Positions 12,121-22,484 of a DNA stretch of 64,000 nucleotides are shown here, one piece after another. The translations under genes and the position numbers were made by a program. Position 1 is the first letter of the stretch, and each line of letters starts with the position of its first letter. The notes under the pieces are model-generated. The model worked only from the letters and a program-made list of their open reading frames with translations. It searched no databases and was not told the origin of the DNA. The stretch covers positions 2,046,001-2,110,000 of the forward strand of contig NW_017264196.1 of the NCBI RefSeq assembly GCF_001619985.1. The letters are read 5' to 3'. This DNA comes from Xylona heveae TC161 (Eukaryota > Ascomycota > Xylonomycetes > Xylonales > Xylonaceae).

Positions 12121-12357
12121 GAATGGGCTGAATACTCGAGAATTGATTTGATACATTGTTAGGAGGGGCGAGAAACTCGGCTCTGTGATCATAATTTCCT
12201 TTTGGCGGACCATCTTTTCCGTCTAAGGGTTTTGCGAACATGCGAAACCTGCATTGGCGCGTGGTTGTTGGACTGGGATCTGTAAAGGATGGGATGATGG
12301 CAGTAGGCTTAGGTTGTCCAAGCTCTCTAAGGGAGAATAATAAAAAAAACTTTGCGA

Positions 12358-13437
12358 TCACCTCTTGCCATTTTGATTGTCATTTGGCTTGCCCTGAAGA
12401 GAGATGTTTTGCGGCGGCTTCAGTGGCTTGACTGGGAGTCTCAGCGGCATGAATTTGTCCAGCAGAAAAGACTGAACCAAACCAAAAGCTGAGCTGGATA
12501 TCCAGTAAATCAACAAGGCACTGGGCATCTGGAGTGTGGCTGGACCAACAGCCAGGGCCATTAGCTTAAGCGTATTCGTGAGCCATCTTTGGCGCTTTGT
12601 CCTCTCCACCCCTCTGGCGCCTCCTCTGCTAGCAGAGGAAATATTGGCGAACATGACACCAGAAAGCATAAAAGGGAGGACGAGCATCGGGTCAGACGCA
12701 ATAAGGTCTGGAAACCAGAGCGCGCCTTCATATGACATAGACGTCTCCAATGGAATATTCGCATGGCTCGTTGCTAGAGCGTCAAGCACGTCTGAACGAC
12801 CCGCATCGATGCTTTTGAGAGCTTCGGACGCCATCAAAAATGGCTTCGACAGCAATCCTAGCAATCCTTCGTGCGTTCCACACATCTTCCGCAATGTTTC
12901 GATCACGAGAAGGAAGACCGGGAGCTGAAGAATGGGCGCAAAGCTTGCATACCATCTGCATCCCCACCGCTTGTAGATCCCGCCACGAACCACGTACTGC
13001 AGGCTTTTCATGACCTCTTGGGAGCGGGGGTGGCCGACTGGATCTGGCAATTTCGCCACTTTCATTGCCAGAATTGATAATTCCCGATCTGGCGTATTTA
13101 ACCCTTTTACTCCACGACGTACTATTTGGCGTTGCCAGGCATTCACTAAAGGTTGAAGTTCCAGTCGTTTTTGGGCAGATTTTCGGCCCCAAATGGAAAG
13201 CGGTAGCACAACTGCAGCTCGAATTGCAAGTGCTGTGAGTGGTATTGCAGCTACCCAAGGAAGGCCGGTAGCGGTGTGTATAGTCTCGAGTATTAGGTGG
13301 GTTTGTGCAATGGCTGGCTCAATGAATTGCTTCGGTCGTGAAGAGTGAAACGACCGACATGATGGTCGCAAGGGCGTAGAATATGATATTCGCTGGAGTC
13401 GGAACGACTTCGATGATATGCCTCGAAGAGTTGACAT
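12358..13437 (-). CDS. COX18: Mitochondrial inner-membrane insertase Cox18 (Oxa1 family)
   Basis: A single 359-residue frame without introns. The N terminus is an Arg/Ser-rich mitochondrial presequence (about residues 1-35, including RSFHSSRP). The Oxa1/YidC core follows: a first membrane segment around GLPWVAAIPLTALAIRAAVV, a charged matrix loop, a second hydrophobic segment at FAPILQLPVFLLVIETLRKM, and further helices around PMLVLPFMLSGVMF and ALAVGPATLQMPSALLIYWI. In yeast, Cox18 exports the C-terminal tail of Cox2 across the inner membrane. The GLPW motif after the presequence and the length favour Cox18 over Oxa1, which usually has a longer basic C-terminal ribosome-binding tail. Here the tail is short (PPQNISLQGKPNDNQNGKR). 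The start is the only ATG giving a presequence. Confidence 0.85.
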   Translation of the reverse strand: MSTLRGISSKSFRLQRISYSTPLRPSCRSFHSSRPKQFIEPAIAQTHLILETIHTATGLPWVAAIPLTALAIRAAVVLPLSIWGRKSAQKRLELQPLVNAWQRQIVRRGVKGLNTPDRELSILAMKVAKLPDPVGHPRSQEVMKSLQYVVRGGIYKRWGCRWYASFAPILQLPVFLLVIETLRKMCGTHEGLLGLLSKPFLMASEALKSIDAGRSDVLDALATSHANIPLETSMSYEGALWFPDLIASDPMLVLPFMLSGVMFANISSASRGGARGVERTKRQRWLTNTLKLMALAVGPATLQMPSALLIYWISSSAFGLVQSFLLDKFMPLRLPVKPLKPPQNISLQGKPNDNQNGKR

Positions 13438-15023
13438 GATGAACGCTCAATTGGCATGCCAAAGCGGACTGTTATGCCTCTACAAGGTGGTTGTCAAAGA
13501 TATAGCAGGGCCAGCCAACTGCCAATGATGAGTGTAGCCGACCGCGCTTGTCGCATATCGGTAATTTAGCGCGCTAAGCTCCACGAAGGGTAGAAAAAGC
13601 TCACCAGAAGCGAAAACACAACTTCTTTTTCTTTTTCTTCTCTTTAAGCATCGTCCTTGCCAATGCTGCGTTTCTTTGCTACAAACAGATATCAGTCCTT
13701 CTAGGATTGCTATCCGGGATCTGCCTCGTTCTGGACAGTTTCTCGCTTTTGCAAATGAGAAATTCGGAGTAATCTTCATCTCTTTATAGCCCGCCTTGTC
13801 TTGCCAAGCTCCCTCGGGAGTTTGGTGTTGCAAGGGTGGCTACTGCCCGTGAGGGTCTGGCATGATTTCATGTCTGCAATTGGCATCAGAAACTCAGGGC
13901 TGGCTTCTGTACCCTTGTCTACTCCTGCGGGAGGAAGAAGGGTCGGATGGTCAGGTTTCCCTATGGGAGAGCCGTTGCGAAGATTGTGTGTGTCCCGTAG
14001 TCTCTGGTTTGGCGGTTTCCCGTTATTCCAGTAGATGGGGTACGACACTTTAGTGCAATACGCGGCGTACTCGATCTCCGTCTTCCTTTTTTTGGTTGGT
14101 GGGGAGAGGTATCATTCGATTCCGATTACTCTGGCGAGGACGATGCTTCATTTCTTCTTTCTTCCTCGGTATGTCACTCTTCCTCTCTTTCTGTACGGGT
14201 TATGTAGAATACTCGACTTTACAAGGATACTGCTAACAGTTATATCGTGGATCTTGACTAGGACCTGCTTTCCCTTGCCCATTCCACGCAATTCGGCGAA
14301 TGATTGCATCTCCACAATTATAGGTTCGAGCCGACGGACTATGTGATTTTGCCACGCCTTTCATATATGCTTCCCCGTGGACTCTTGTGCTTCTTCTGTA
14401 GGCAAGATCCTCTTGACTGCTAGCAATCATCGATACTAAGGTGATGTGCGGAGACAAAACCGCATCGTAGTCATTCATTCTCTGCCCTTTTTTGAAACTC
14501 ATGCGAATTCATTCAATTATCGTGCCCCCACTGGCAAGCGTAGAACCCCGCCATTCGATCAATGTCCTGTTCTTTGATAGCTGTAAGAATGCTATTCTCG
14601 AAGCAGAGCTTGAGTTTGCCTCTCTCTGAGATGGTAATTTGAGACTGGACATCCTTTAACGGGTGCTAAGTCCTAATCAGTCACTACAGAGAAGCATCGG
14701 AAGTTTCTACGGCACGGACGCCCGCAAATGGGCGAAGTGATCCGAATCCCCTCTAAATCATCACTGCAATTCAACTGAAATAGTGAAGCATTGTGTCTGG
14801 TCCGGTTAAAGAGGTGCTTTTCACTGATCGGCATGAGAGAGTACCTGGACTAACCTTCTACCGGCCAAAGTTTAGTGGGCGCGGAGGGTTCTTCGGGCCG
14901 AGGTCTAGCGAACTGCGGGGAGAAGAGACGCATACAGTTCCAGTATTTACCCCAGAGTTAAACCCCCCCACCTCAAGGGCAAACAGCCTCGCATTCGGCT
15001 TCATTGCAACCGTCTCGAAGGCG
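13438..15023. other. Intergenic region between divergent COX18 and the dioxygenase gene
   Basis: About 1.6 kb upstream of both flanking genes. I see no supported coding sequence. Plus-strand open frames at 13801-14346 are hydrophobic but have no domain or splice structure. The frame of the downstream gene stays open upstream to 14793, but without an ATG, so I treat that part as leader. Confidence 0.45.
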
Positions 15024-16922
15024 ATGAGCTGCTTTAGACCCGTCCAGGTTCGCTCTTTGCAACGAACCTGGCCATCAATTTGTTCAAGTCATCATCGCTC
15101 AATTCGACAATGCCGGTCAATGCTTCTCCTGCGCCATTACTCCTCAACCGCGGCTTCAGCACCGCAGGAAGAGCGTGCGTATGAGCTTCGGGAACGAACA
15201 GACTCCAAATTCGGCACAAAAAGAGATCATGTGGATCTCAGTCCGACCGCGCGCTTTGAAACCGTTTCCGTCAAGATCTACCCAGCTCGAGCCCCCGATC
15301 AAAAGGAACCAGAACCACACGTCCAACCTTCACCCCGCGACGGAGAAAGACCACCTATCCAGAAGCTATACGTGGAAAATATAGATGCCAAATTTCTTAA
15401 TAGCATCAATAAAGAACGCTCTGGAAGGGTTATTCGCCAGAAAATAGCGCCTTCAAGCAACAAGGAGGAACCGTCCATTGAGGCGGTTCAAGAGTACAGA
15501 TTCCGGCGTGAGTCGTCTTGGCTAGAAGTAGTACTTCGTCTACGAGGAGAACTCCTTCTCATTCGCTTTGAACCTCTCTTTTTGCGTGACGCATGCAATT
15601 GCAAAGAATGCATTGATTCTTCTACCCGTCAAAAGAACTTTCAAACCGCAGATATCCCGGCGAACATTACCATCCGAAAACTCAGCTTTACCCACGGCGG
15701 CAGACTGCGAATCCACTGGATCAATGACATTTCTGGATTCTCCGAAGCGCATACTTCATACTTCACACCGCAAGACCTGGCCACCTATGCGGACAAGCAG
15801 TCTCGAGCTCTCCGAGCGCGCTACAACGACTTGCCTCGAACGTGCTGGAACAAAGCATTAGTCTCGTCCAAAATTGACAACCTCTGGCTGGACTACAGCG
15901 ACTACCTCAACTCTGACGAGTCGCTCTATGCTGCACTCAAGAATTTGCACGAATACGGACTCGTATTTTTAAACAATGTCCCTTCGACCGAAAACACTGT
16001 CGAGCACATTGGTCAGCGCATCGGACCGCTCCGAGACTCGTTTTACGGACGAACCTGGGACGTTCGGTCCGTGCCCGACGCCAAAAACGTTGCATACACG
16101 CACCAGTTTCTCGGACTACACATGGATCTGCTCTACATGGCGCAACCGCCGCAGCTGCAAATCCTGCACAGCCTGCGTAGTTCAAGCACAGGAGGTTCTT
16201 CCATATTCAGCGACGCATTTCGCGCTGCACAGCATCTTCGCGAAACAAATCCACGGCAATTCAACGCCCTTCTCAAGTTTCCAGTGACATATCACTACCG
16301 CAACGCAGGAGAGCATTACCATTTCACTCGCCCGACAATTGAACTGGAACCTCAACATTTATATACTCCGGCCAACGAAAGGGAATGTCAAGTCATTGCC
16401 AAAGTCAAGTCATCTGCCGAGGGAGAAGCCTTGGACTCGTCATCTTCTTTGCCGCTATCCCCACAAGTCTCCGCCTCTTCGTCCGAAGCCGTCGAAATAT
16501 CCGACGATCCAGAAGCTCTAGAAGCACTCGAAGCAGCGAAAGCCCTTTCTTCGTTTTCTTCCCCTACCTCTTCCTCTTCCTCCTCCCAAACCACATCCAC
16601 CCACCCTCCGATAGCACACATCAACTACTCCCCTCCCTTCCAAGCGCCCTTTGAAATCAACATTGGCCCTAAACTCCGCGCCTACCACGACGCCATCTCC
16701 GCCTTTTCATCCATCCTCGAACACCCCGACAACTTGTTCGAGCTGCGTCTCGAGCAAGGCCAGGCCGTCATTTTCAATAACCGCCGCGTCCTCCACGGCC
16801 GGCGCGAATTCGATGCCCATTCTGGAGAACGCTGGCTGAAAGGTGCTTATGTCGATGTCGACCCCTTCATGTCGCGCTATAGAGTTTTGCGAGAACGCTA
16901 TGAGCCGTGGAAAGTAGTATAA
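15024..16922 (+). CDS. Gamma-butyrobetaine hydroxylase-like 2-oxoglutarate dioxygenase, mitochondrial
   Basis: A 632-residue intronless protein of the TauD/GBBH family (Fe(II)/2-oxoglutarate oxygenases). The first in-frame ATG (15024) opens an Arg/Ser/His-rich mitochondrial targeting sequence ending near RHYSS. The N-terminal zinc domain is visible: Cys191, Cys193 and Cys196 in CNCKEC, with His231 in IHW. The catalytic domain carries the iron ligands His366 and Asp368 in LGLHMDLLY and the distal His591 in NRRVLHGR. Between the two iron motifs, about residues 450-530, sits a Ser/Pro/Ala-rich low-complexity insert not expected in the family. Animal relatives make carnitine from gamma-butyrobetaine or hydroxylate trimethyllysine. 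Which substrate applies here, or whether it is another fungal paralogue, cannot be told from sequence. Confidence 0.85.
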   Translation: MSCFRPVQVRSLQRTWPSICSSHHRSIRQCRSMLLLRHYSSTAASAPQEERAYELRERTDSKFGTKRDHVDLSPTARFETVSVKIYPARAPDQKEPEPHVQPSPRDGERPPIQKLYVENIDAKFLNSINKERSGRVIRQKIAPSSNKEEPSIEAVQEYRFRRESSWLEVVLRLRGELLLIRFEPLFLRDACNCKECIDSSTRQKNFQTADIPANITIRKLSFTHGGRLRIHWINDISGFSEAHTSYFTPQDLATYADKQSRALRARYNDLPRTCWNKALVSSKIDNLWLDYSDYLNSDESLYAALKNLHEYGLVFLNNVPSTENTVEHIGQRIGPLRDSFYGRTWDVRSVPDAKNVAYTHQFLGLHMDLLYMAQPPQLQILHSLRSSSTGGSSIFSDAFRAAQHLRETNPRQFNALLKFPVTYHYRNAGEHYHFTRPTIELEPQHLYTPANERECQVIAKVKSSAEGEALDSSSSLPLSPQVSASSSEAVEISDDPEALEALEAAKALSSFSSPTSSSSSSQTTSTHPPIAHINYSPPFQAPFEINIGPKLRAYHDAISAFSSILEHPDNLFELRLEQGQAVIFNNRRVLHGRREFDAHSGERWLKGAYVDVDPFMSRYRVLRERYEPWKVV

Positions 16923-17669
16923 TAATACCTTTGTATAGATGATTGTAGAATATTTTATTTTTACTTTTATTTACTTTTATTTTCTCTTATTTCTTTTATT
17001 CCTTTTTTAATTTTTTGTGGCATAGTATTAAATTTTTGCATAGTATTCAGCGCTAGCGTATTCCATTGAACAATTTTTTTCCCTTTCCTGGCATTTTTTA
17101 TATTTATGTTTTATTTTTCTCTTCTTTTATCTTATCTTCTTTATTTTTTTTTAGCTTATCCAGTTCCGGTCTGATTTTTTGGAAGTTAGGTCCAGTTTGT
17201 ATATCTGGCATATATCTGGCAGGTCGATTGGAACAGTTGTGAAAGAGTCATTCCGATCAATAACAATAAGAAGAAGAGAGAGTTGTGATGAATCGTCTGA
17301 TCAATAGAATATGATAAAAGTTGACATACATGAAGAGAGTTCGCTGCATCGCTTTATGCGTTATCCGAAGGGGGTGCCAAAAGAGGAATTTTCAGATAAA
17401 AGCACATTTGAAAACTTATAAAGGAAAAAAAAGGGGGGATAGGGCATGATTTTTTCAGTCTGAACAACGGACTTAAAGGGAGGAGAGAAGATAAGTAATG
17501 ATCCTCCGACATAAGTGCTGACAGGCTGACAGGCTGACAGTCTTTGGGACAACAAGAAAAGAAGAAAACCGGACAATTGCCGCCGTTGCTACTGCTGCCT
17601 TCACACAAGGAGGGGTTCAATTGTTTACAAAAGGTATAAGGAAAACGGACACCACCGGGTCATGCCAAA
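16923..17669. other. Convergent 3' flanks, AT-rich
   Basis: This stretch lies between the ends of two convergent genes. 16940-17160 is T-rich with repeated TTTATTTT/TTTCTTTTAT words, likely the 3' untranslated and terminator region of the dioxygenase gene. CTGACAGG is repeated near 17519-17540. No coding sequence is supported. Confidence 0.5.
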
Positions 17670-19451
17670 TTAGTATTCACCCTCCTCGTCAACCAAAGTG
17701 TCGCCAGCAACCTCCTCATAGTCCTTTTCAAGGGCAGCCAAGTCCTCACGGGCCTCGGAGAACTCGCCTTCCTCCATACCTTCGCCGACGTACCAGTGAA
17801 CAAAGGCACGCTTCGAGTACATGAGGTCGAACTTGTGGTCGAGTCGGCTCCAGGCCTCGGCAATGGCGGTGGTGTTGGACAGCATGCTGACGCAGCGGTC
17901 GACGGGAGCGAGCTCGCTGTCGGGCACGCTGACGGGTTTCTGGAAGTTGATGCCGAGCTTGAATCCGGTCGGGCACCAGTCGACCAGGTTGAAAGAGGTC
18001 TTGGCCTTGAGCGCTGCAATGGCAGCATTGCAATCGCGGGGGACAACGTCACCACGGTAGAGCAGGGCCACGGCCATGAAGCTACCCTTGGTGGGATCGC
18101 AAACAACCATCTGGTTATTCGGCTCGAAGCCTACAAGTTACGGGTTAGAAACCAATTCGGGGCAGATTGACCAAAGATTTGGCAGAACGTACACTGGAAC
18201 GTGAGATCGTTGACCTTGAAGCTCTCGTGAGAGCTCTTGGACTTGGAGACGACGGGGGCGTAGCTGACGAGCGGGTAGTGGATACGGGGGAAGGGAACCA
18301 GGTTGGTCTGGAACTCGTTGAGGTCGACGTTGAGCGCACCGTCAAAGCGCAAGCTGGTAGTGATTGAGCTGACGACCTGCGCAATCAAGCGGTTAAGGTG
18401 TTCATAGCCGGGACGGGGAATGTCGAGGTTGCGGCGGCAAATGTCGTAGACCGCCTCGTTGTCAACCAAGAAGGTGCAGTCCGAGTGAGTGATGGTGCTG
18501 TGGGTGGAAAGGACAGCATTGTACGGCTCAACGACGGCAGTGGAGACGCGAGGAGCGGGGTAAACAGCGAATTCGAGCTTCGACTTCTTGGAGAATTCGG
18601 TGGCAAGGCGCTCGAGCAAAAGGGCACCAAAACCGGATCCGGTACCACCGCCAAAGGAGTGGAAAACGAGGAAACCCTGGAGGGAAGAGCAGTTGTCTGA
18701 AGCCGGTCAGCGACTTACAAACCAACCCGCGCTTGTCTGCATTGTTTGTACGTACCGGCGACGCGACGAATGCGATCCATGACATCGTCCACGAGCTCTT
18801 TTCCGACGGTGTAGTGACCACGGGCATCTGCAATCACCGGTCAGCGCTTGTTGTCTTTGCAAAGATTTCACCTTTCGCTTGCTTACAGTTGTTAGCAGCA
18901 TCCTCCTTGCCGCTAATCAGCAGCTCGGGGTGGAAGAGCTGGCGGTAGTCACCAGTGCGGACCTCATCAATGGGCTATTAATATTGTCGTCATCAGCGTC
19001 GCGATTCTTCACCATACGCTCTTTGGTTCATATTGTACTAACCGAAGGGTCGAGGTCGACAAAGATGGAGCGCGGGACAAACTTTCCGCTGCTGGTTTCG
19101 GTGAAGAAGGTATCATAAGAGCCGGTGTCCAGGTCCTTGGCCTCAGGGTTCGGGCGACCGTCCTGGTTGAGGCCATGCTCCAAACAGTAGCTGTTGCAAC
19201 ATCATTAATAGGGACTCGATGGTACACGCTCGCAATGAATGGTGCTTACAGCTCCCAAGCGCTGTTACCCAGCTGGGTACCGGCCTGACCGATATGAAGA
19301 TGGCAAACCTAGATAGAAAGCGATTAGACTTGGTGGTTCGTTGCTATCGCATTTTGTGGTGAAGAAAACGCGTCTGAAGCCTCACGCGTCGCACAGTGCG
19401 GGGGCTTTAGGCATCAAGATTTAAAAAGTAAACACGTACCTCGCCTCTCAT
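17670..19451 (-). CDS. TUB1: Tubulin alpha chain
   Basis: Seven exons on the minus strand: 19440-19451, 19250-19308, 19043-19190, 18887-18974, 18756-18827, 18193-18696 and 17670-18130, giving 447 residues with frame kept throughout. The protein starts MRGEV and has the tubulin nucleotide signature GGGTGSG at 142-148. It also has [13 protein letters not shown], the [19 protein letters not shown] block, and an acidic C-terminal tail ending DEEGEY with a terminal tyrosine. Alpha-tubulin pairs with beta-tubulin to build microtubules. The first coding exon holds only four codons, a pattern seen in other fungal tubulin genes. Filamentous ascomycetes often carry two alpha-tubulins, and I cannot say which this is. 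The alpha identity is secure from [13 protein letters not shown] and the [12 protein letters not shown] region. Confidence 0.96.
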
Positions 19452-20162
19452 GATGACAGCGAACGGGGTTCCTCAATGAAAGACTTGAGTGCTGAGAGAT
19501 GCGAAGCAGGAGATGAGCACCCAAATGTTCCGAGGGAAGCAAATGAGTTCGCGAACGAGAGATGAGGCTTGTGTAGGGTGGAGACGGGGGAAGAAAGTAG
19601 AGAAGGGGAATCGGTGGGGTTTGATGGGTTTCAGGGGAAAGCAACACATGAACCACCAACCACAGTCTCTCGCTTGTTTATCTGCTCCGTTGTTGTTTAT
19701 CCTCTTTCGTCTTCGCTTCTCCCGCTCACCGCCATCTCCAAACGTCAAATCACACCGCCACCGCCTTTCAGCGCATTCGATTTACCAGCCAGATCTCTAT
19801 CAAAAGCGACAACTTTCTCTGGGTTGAACAGAAATATATCATCGCCCATTGCAAAGAAATACTCCGTGATATCGTCTTTGTATCTTTACGTGAACCACGG
19901 AAGCATATACCCGCACAAGCAATCCGTTCTGATGTTATGCCCAAAGATCATATGAAAATATGCATTATACCATTTTGTTTTGGTCATAACCTCATCAGTT
20001 ACCAAAATATTCATTTTTGTCCACTATTGCCACCGTGTCAAGGGGAAAAAATAAATTATGTTCCCAAGAAAGCATACTGATATCCTTTTCAAAGTATAAT
20101 GCCATCTAAATAGGATCGTACAATGCGAGAATGTAAACCGGCCTGGTCAAGCCCTGCAATAC
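19452..20162. other. Upstream region of alpha-tubulin, 3' flank of SPC2
   Basis: About 0.7 kb between two genes on the same strand. The part next to 19451 must contain the tubulin promoter and 5' leader. 19860-20100 is AT-rich. I see no coding sequence of its own. Confidence 0.5.
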
Positions 20163-20968
20163 CTACCGCGGGCTCCTTCCCTTTTTATTCGACTTTTTTG
20201 ACTTATCTCCGTGCGCCGCTGCGTCCAGGCCAGCAAGCTCTGTGGCCCGTAGAGCATTCAGCTGGACATCCACAGAGGAGCTCTCATTGCTTGCCTTGCC
20301 CGCGCTTGCCGGATCAGCTTGTCCGATCACCGGTATCTCGGTGGCAAGCCACTGTTGGAAACGCTTGGCGACAAAAGCTCCATCTGCAGAAAACCAAGTG
20401 TTGAAAGGCGCTGAGGTCTCGACCCTTTTCCACTCGCTTCCCGCCTTTGACGACGCCTTTGGGGGCTTATATTGGACCGCCAGATCGTACACTGGTGTAT
20501 GCTTCTTAACATGAGATTGTAGTTTGACCTTGTTCTGTCAGCATTTCGCTCTCAAATGAGCAGTAAGCAAAGCAGTTCGGCCCTACCTGTGTCCCTCTCC
20601 ACTCGCCCACATAGACTGTGCCGCGTTCCACTGCCCAGATCCAGTATGTAAAGACAGAATTCAATATAAAATACAATATCACCGCCCATAACGTGTATCC
20701 CTTTGTCTTCTCGAACCCGAGCGTGTAATCAAAGTAGAATGTTCCGCCGGCAATCGCAACAGCTGAGTACCCCAAAGCTAATCGTACATCGCTCAGATAA
20801 TGTGACTGTTTGAATTTCAGGGAATTGAGGTAGTTTGGGAGCGCATCGTCAGTGGTATTCTTGAGGTCTGTAACGATTCTGTGAGCGTCATTCATATAAA
20901 TGCGGCGCAGCTTGCAACGTACCACTCAAAGAATACACTGCAATTTTTGAACCAGCGCCGGACGCCAT
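20163..20968 (-). CDS. SPC2: Signal peptidase complex subunit 2 (Spc25/Spc2)
   Basis: Three exons, 20923-20968, 20587-20867 and 20163-20528, encode 230 residues. The start MASGAGSKIAVYSLS is followed by DLKNTTDDALPNYLNSLKF, typical of SPC25. Two adjacent membrane helices follow (SAVAIAGGTFYFDYTLGF and LWAVILYFILNSVFTYWI), then a cytosolic domain with YKPPKASSK, NTWFSADGAFV and a Lys/Arg-rich end (KSKKSNKKGRSPR). Spc2 is the non-catalytic subunit that links the ER signal peptidase to the translocon. The gene is head to head with EMC3, another ER membrane-biogenesis factor, with 334 bp between the two start codons. Confidence 0.9.
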
Positions 20969-21302
20969 TGATGGTATATTCTGCCCTGATATTCAAAGCA
21001 ATCGAGAGGTCTAGTAATCGTAAATATATTCCGAACTGGCGCAAATTCGTCTCAAAGTGTGATTACTGTTGTCGTTGTTATAGCTTCGTAAAGTTGCCAG
21101 CGTTGCAGCCTAGCAGAAAGGTGTCCGCAACCGCCCGCCAGACACGCCGGGTAACTCTCTCGCTCAGCTCCACATCGGAGCTTGATTGAAGAAGGCCCGA
21201 AGCTCACCACCCACCAGGCCACCAAGAGCACTGGGACGAGGGAGTTTCGTACGTCAAGCTCCTGCTTTGTGCCTTCAGCTTCAAATAATAAACCCCGCTG
21301 TC
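20969..21302. promoter_or_regulatory. Bidirectional promoter region of SPC2 and EMC3
   Basis: These 334 bp separate two divergent start codons and must carry both 5' leaders and promoters. No ORF fills it. I recognise no certain operator. A GTCGTTGTTATAGC stretch and a TTGATTGAAGAAGG stretch could be leader sequence. Confidence 0.6.
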
Positions 21303-22484
21303 ATGGCTCAAGCCCTGACGCAGACAATCTACAGGGATCCAGCCCTGTTGTACGTTTCCATTGACTCTAGACTACGAGAATCTTTAAACTAATGCACTCC
21401 TTTGCAGCTACTGGATCCTCTTCCCAATTACCGTGGTTATGGTAACGCATCTACCTCCCTACACAGCTCAGATATCACCTGGTCTTACCAAAGCTCTAAC
21501 CCTCAAACCATTTGTATAGATCTTGACCGGTATTCTACGCCACTACGGTACTGTTTTGCTCCAGGCAGCTCCCAAAAAAGAAGACATTAAGGGCCGCCGG
21601 GAAACGCGGTCCTTGCTACGGGGCATCACACTTCGCAACAATGCGCCTGTACTCTCTCGATCCTCATTCCAGGCTCGCAAGAACTACATTATCCCCGCAT
21701 ACCAATCGGGCCAGTTCCTCAAGGACCCCGACGCCAAGGGCCAACCGCCGCCAAACCCAATGACGGATCCCGCAGGCATGGAGCAAATGATGGGCATGAT
21801 GAAGGGAAACATGGCGACCATGATCCCGCAGACGTTGATCATGAGTTGGATCAATTCATTTTTCTCAGGATTCATCATCAGTATGTTTTTACTCAACCCA
21901 TCTATGCGACATGATATTTCTAGCCTCCACACAACTCGTGGCGCGCTTTTTGAAGTGTCTTGAACGATGAATGGCATTAACATGATTATCTAGTGAAACT
22001 CCCTTTTCCTTTGACTATTAGATTCAAATCAATGCTGCAGTCCGGAGTGGCAACTCGCGATCTCGACGTCCGTTGGGTATCTAGTTTGTCGTGGTATTTC
22101 CTCAACCTGTTTGGGTTGCAGTCTATTTTTACATTTATTCTTGGAAATGACAACGGTGAGTCCCTTAACTATCCCCTCCGGCGCCCAACTCCCTCCCTCC
22201 CTCCCTATTTCTATCCAAATTTCACTTACATCCCTTTAAAATTATATCAATACACTTAAGATCCTTCCCGCTGACAATATTCTGTCCATCCTGCAGCTGC
22301 AAACCAAATGGCAGCGCAAATGGCGCAAATGAACCCTGGCGCCGGCGCCGGCGGCTTGTTCGCGCCAGGCCAGGACCCCGATAAAATGTTCCAGAACGAA
22401 GCCGAGAATCTGGAAGTCTTGGAGCATTGGACCGTGCTTGATGGAGTCGAAGAGCGTCTCTTGGATGATTTGGACATTGTGTAA
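21303..22484 (+). CDS. EMC3: ER membrane protein complex subunit 3 (EMC3)
   Basis: Five exons, 21303-21349, 21408-21441, 21520-21880, 21994-22155 and 22297-22484, give 263 residues in a continuous frame. The start is [21 protein letters not shown] first membrane helix ([17 protein letters not shown]) is followed by a cytosolic coiled section ([20 protein letters not shown], then [10 protein letters not shown]). After that come the Met-rich [11 protein letters not shown] loop, two further helices ([16 protein letters not shown] and [18 protein letters not shown]) and the conserved C terminus [22 protein letters not shown]3 is the Oxa1-superfamily core of the EMC insertase, which places tail-anchored and multipass proteins in the ER membrane. 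All splice sites are canonical. The fourth intron contains CCCTCC repeats. Confidence 0.95.

Noticed and set aside
14793-15023. Upstream extension of the dioxygenase frame
   Set aside because: The frame is open but begins with GTG and has no ATG before 15024. The ATG at 15024 opens a good mitochondrial presequence.
17796-18170. Plus-strand frames opposite alpha-tubulin
   Set aside because: They are antisense shadows of the strongly conserved tubulin exons.
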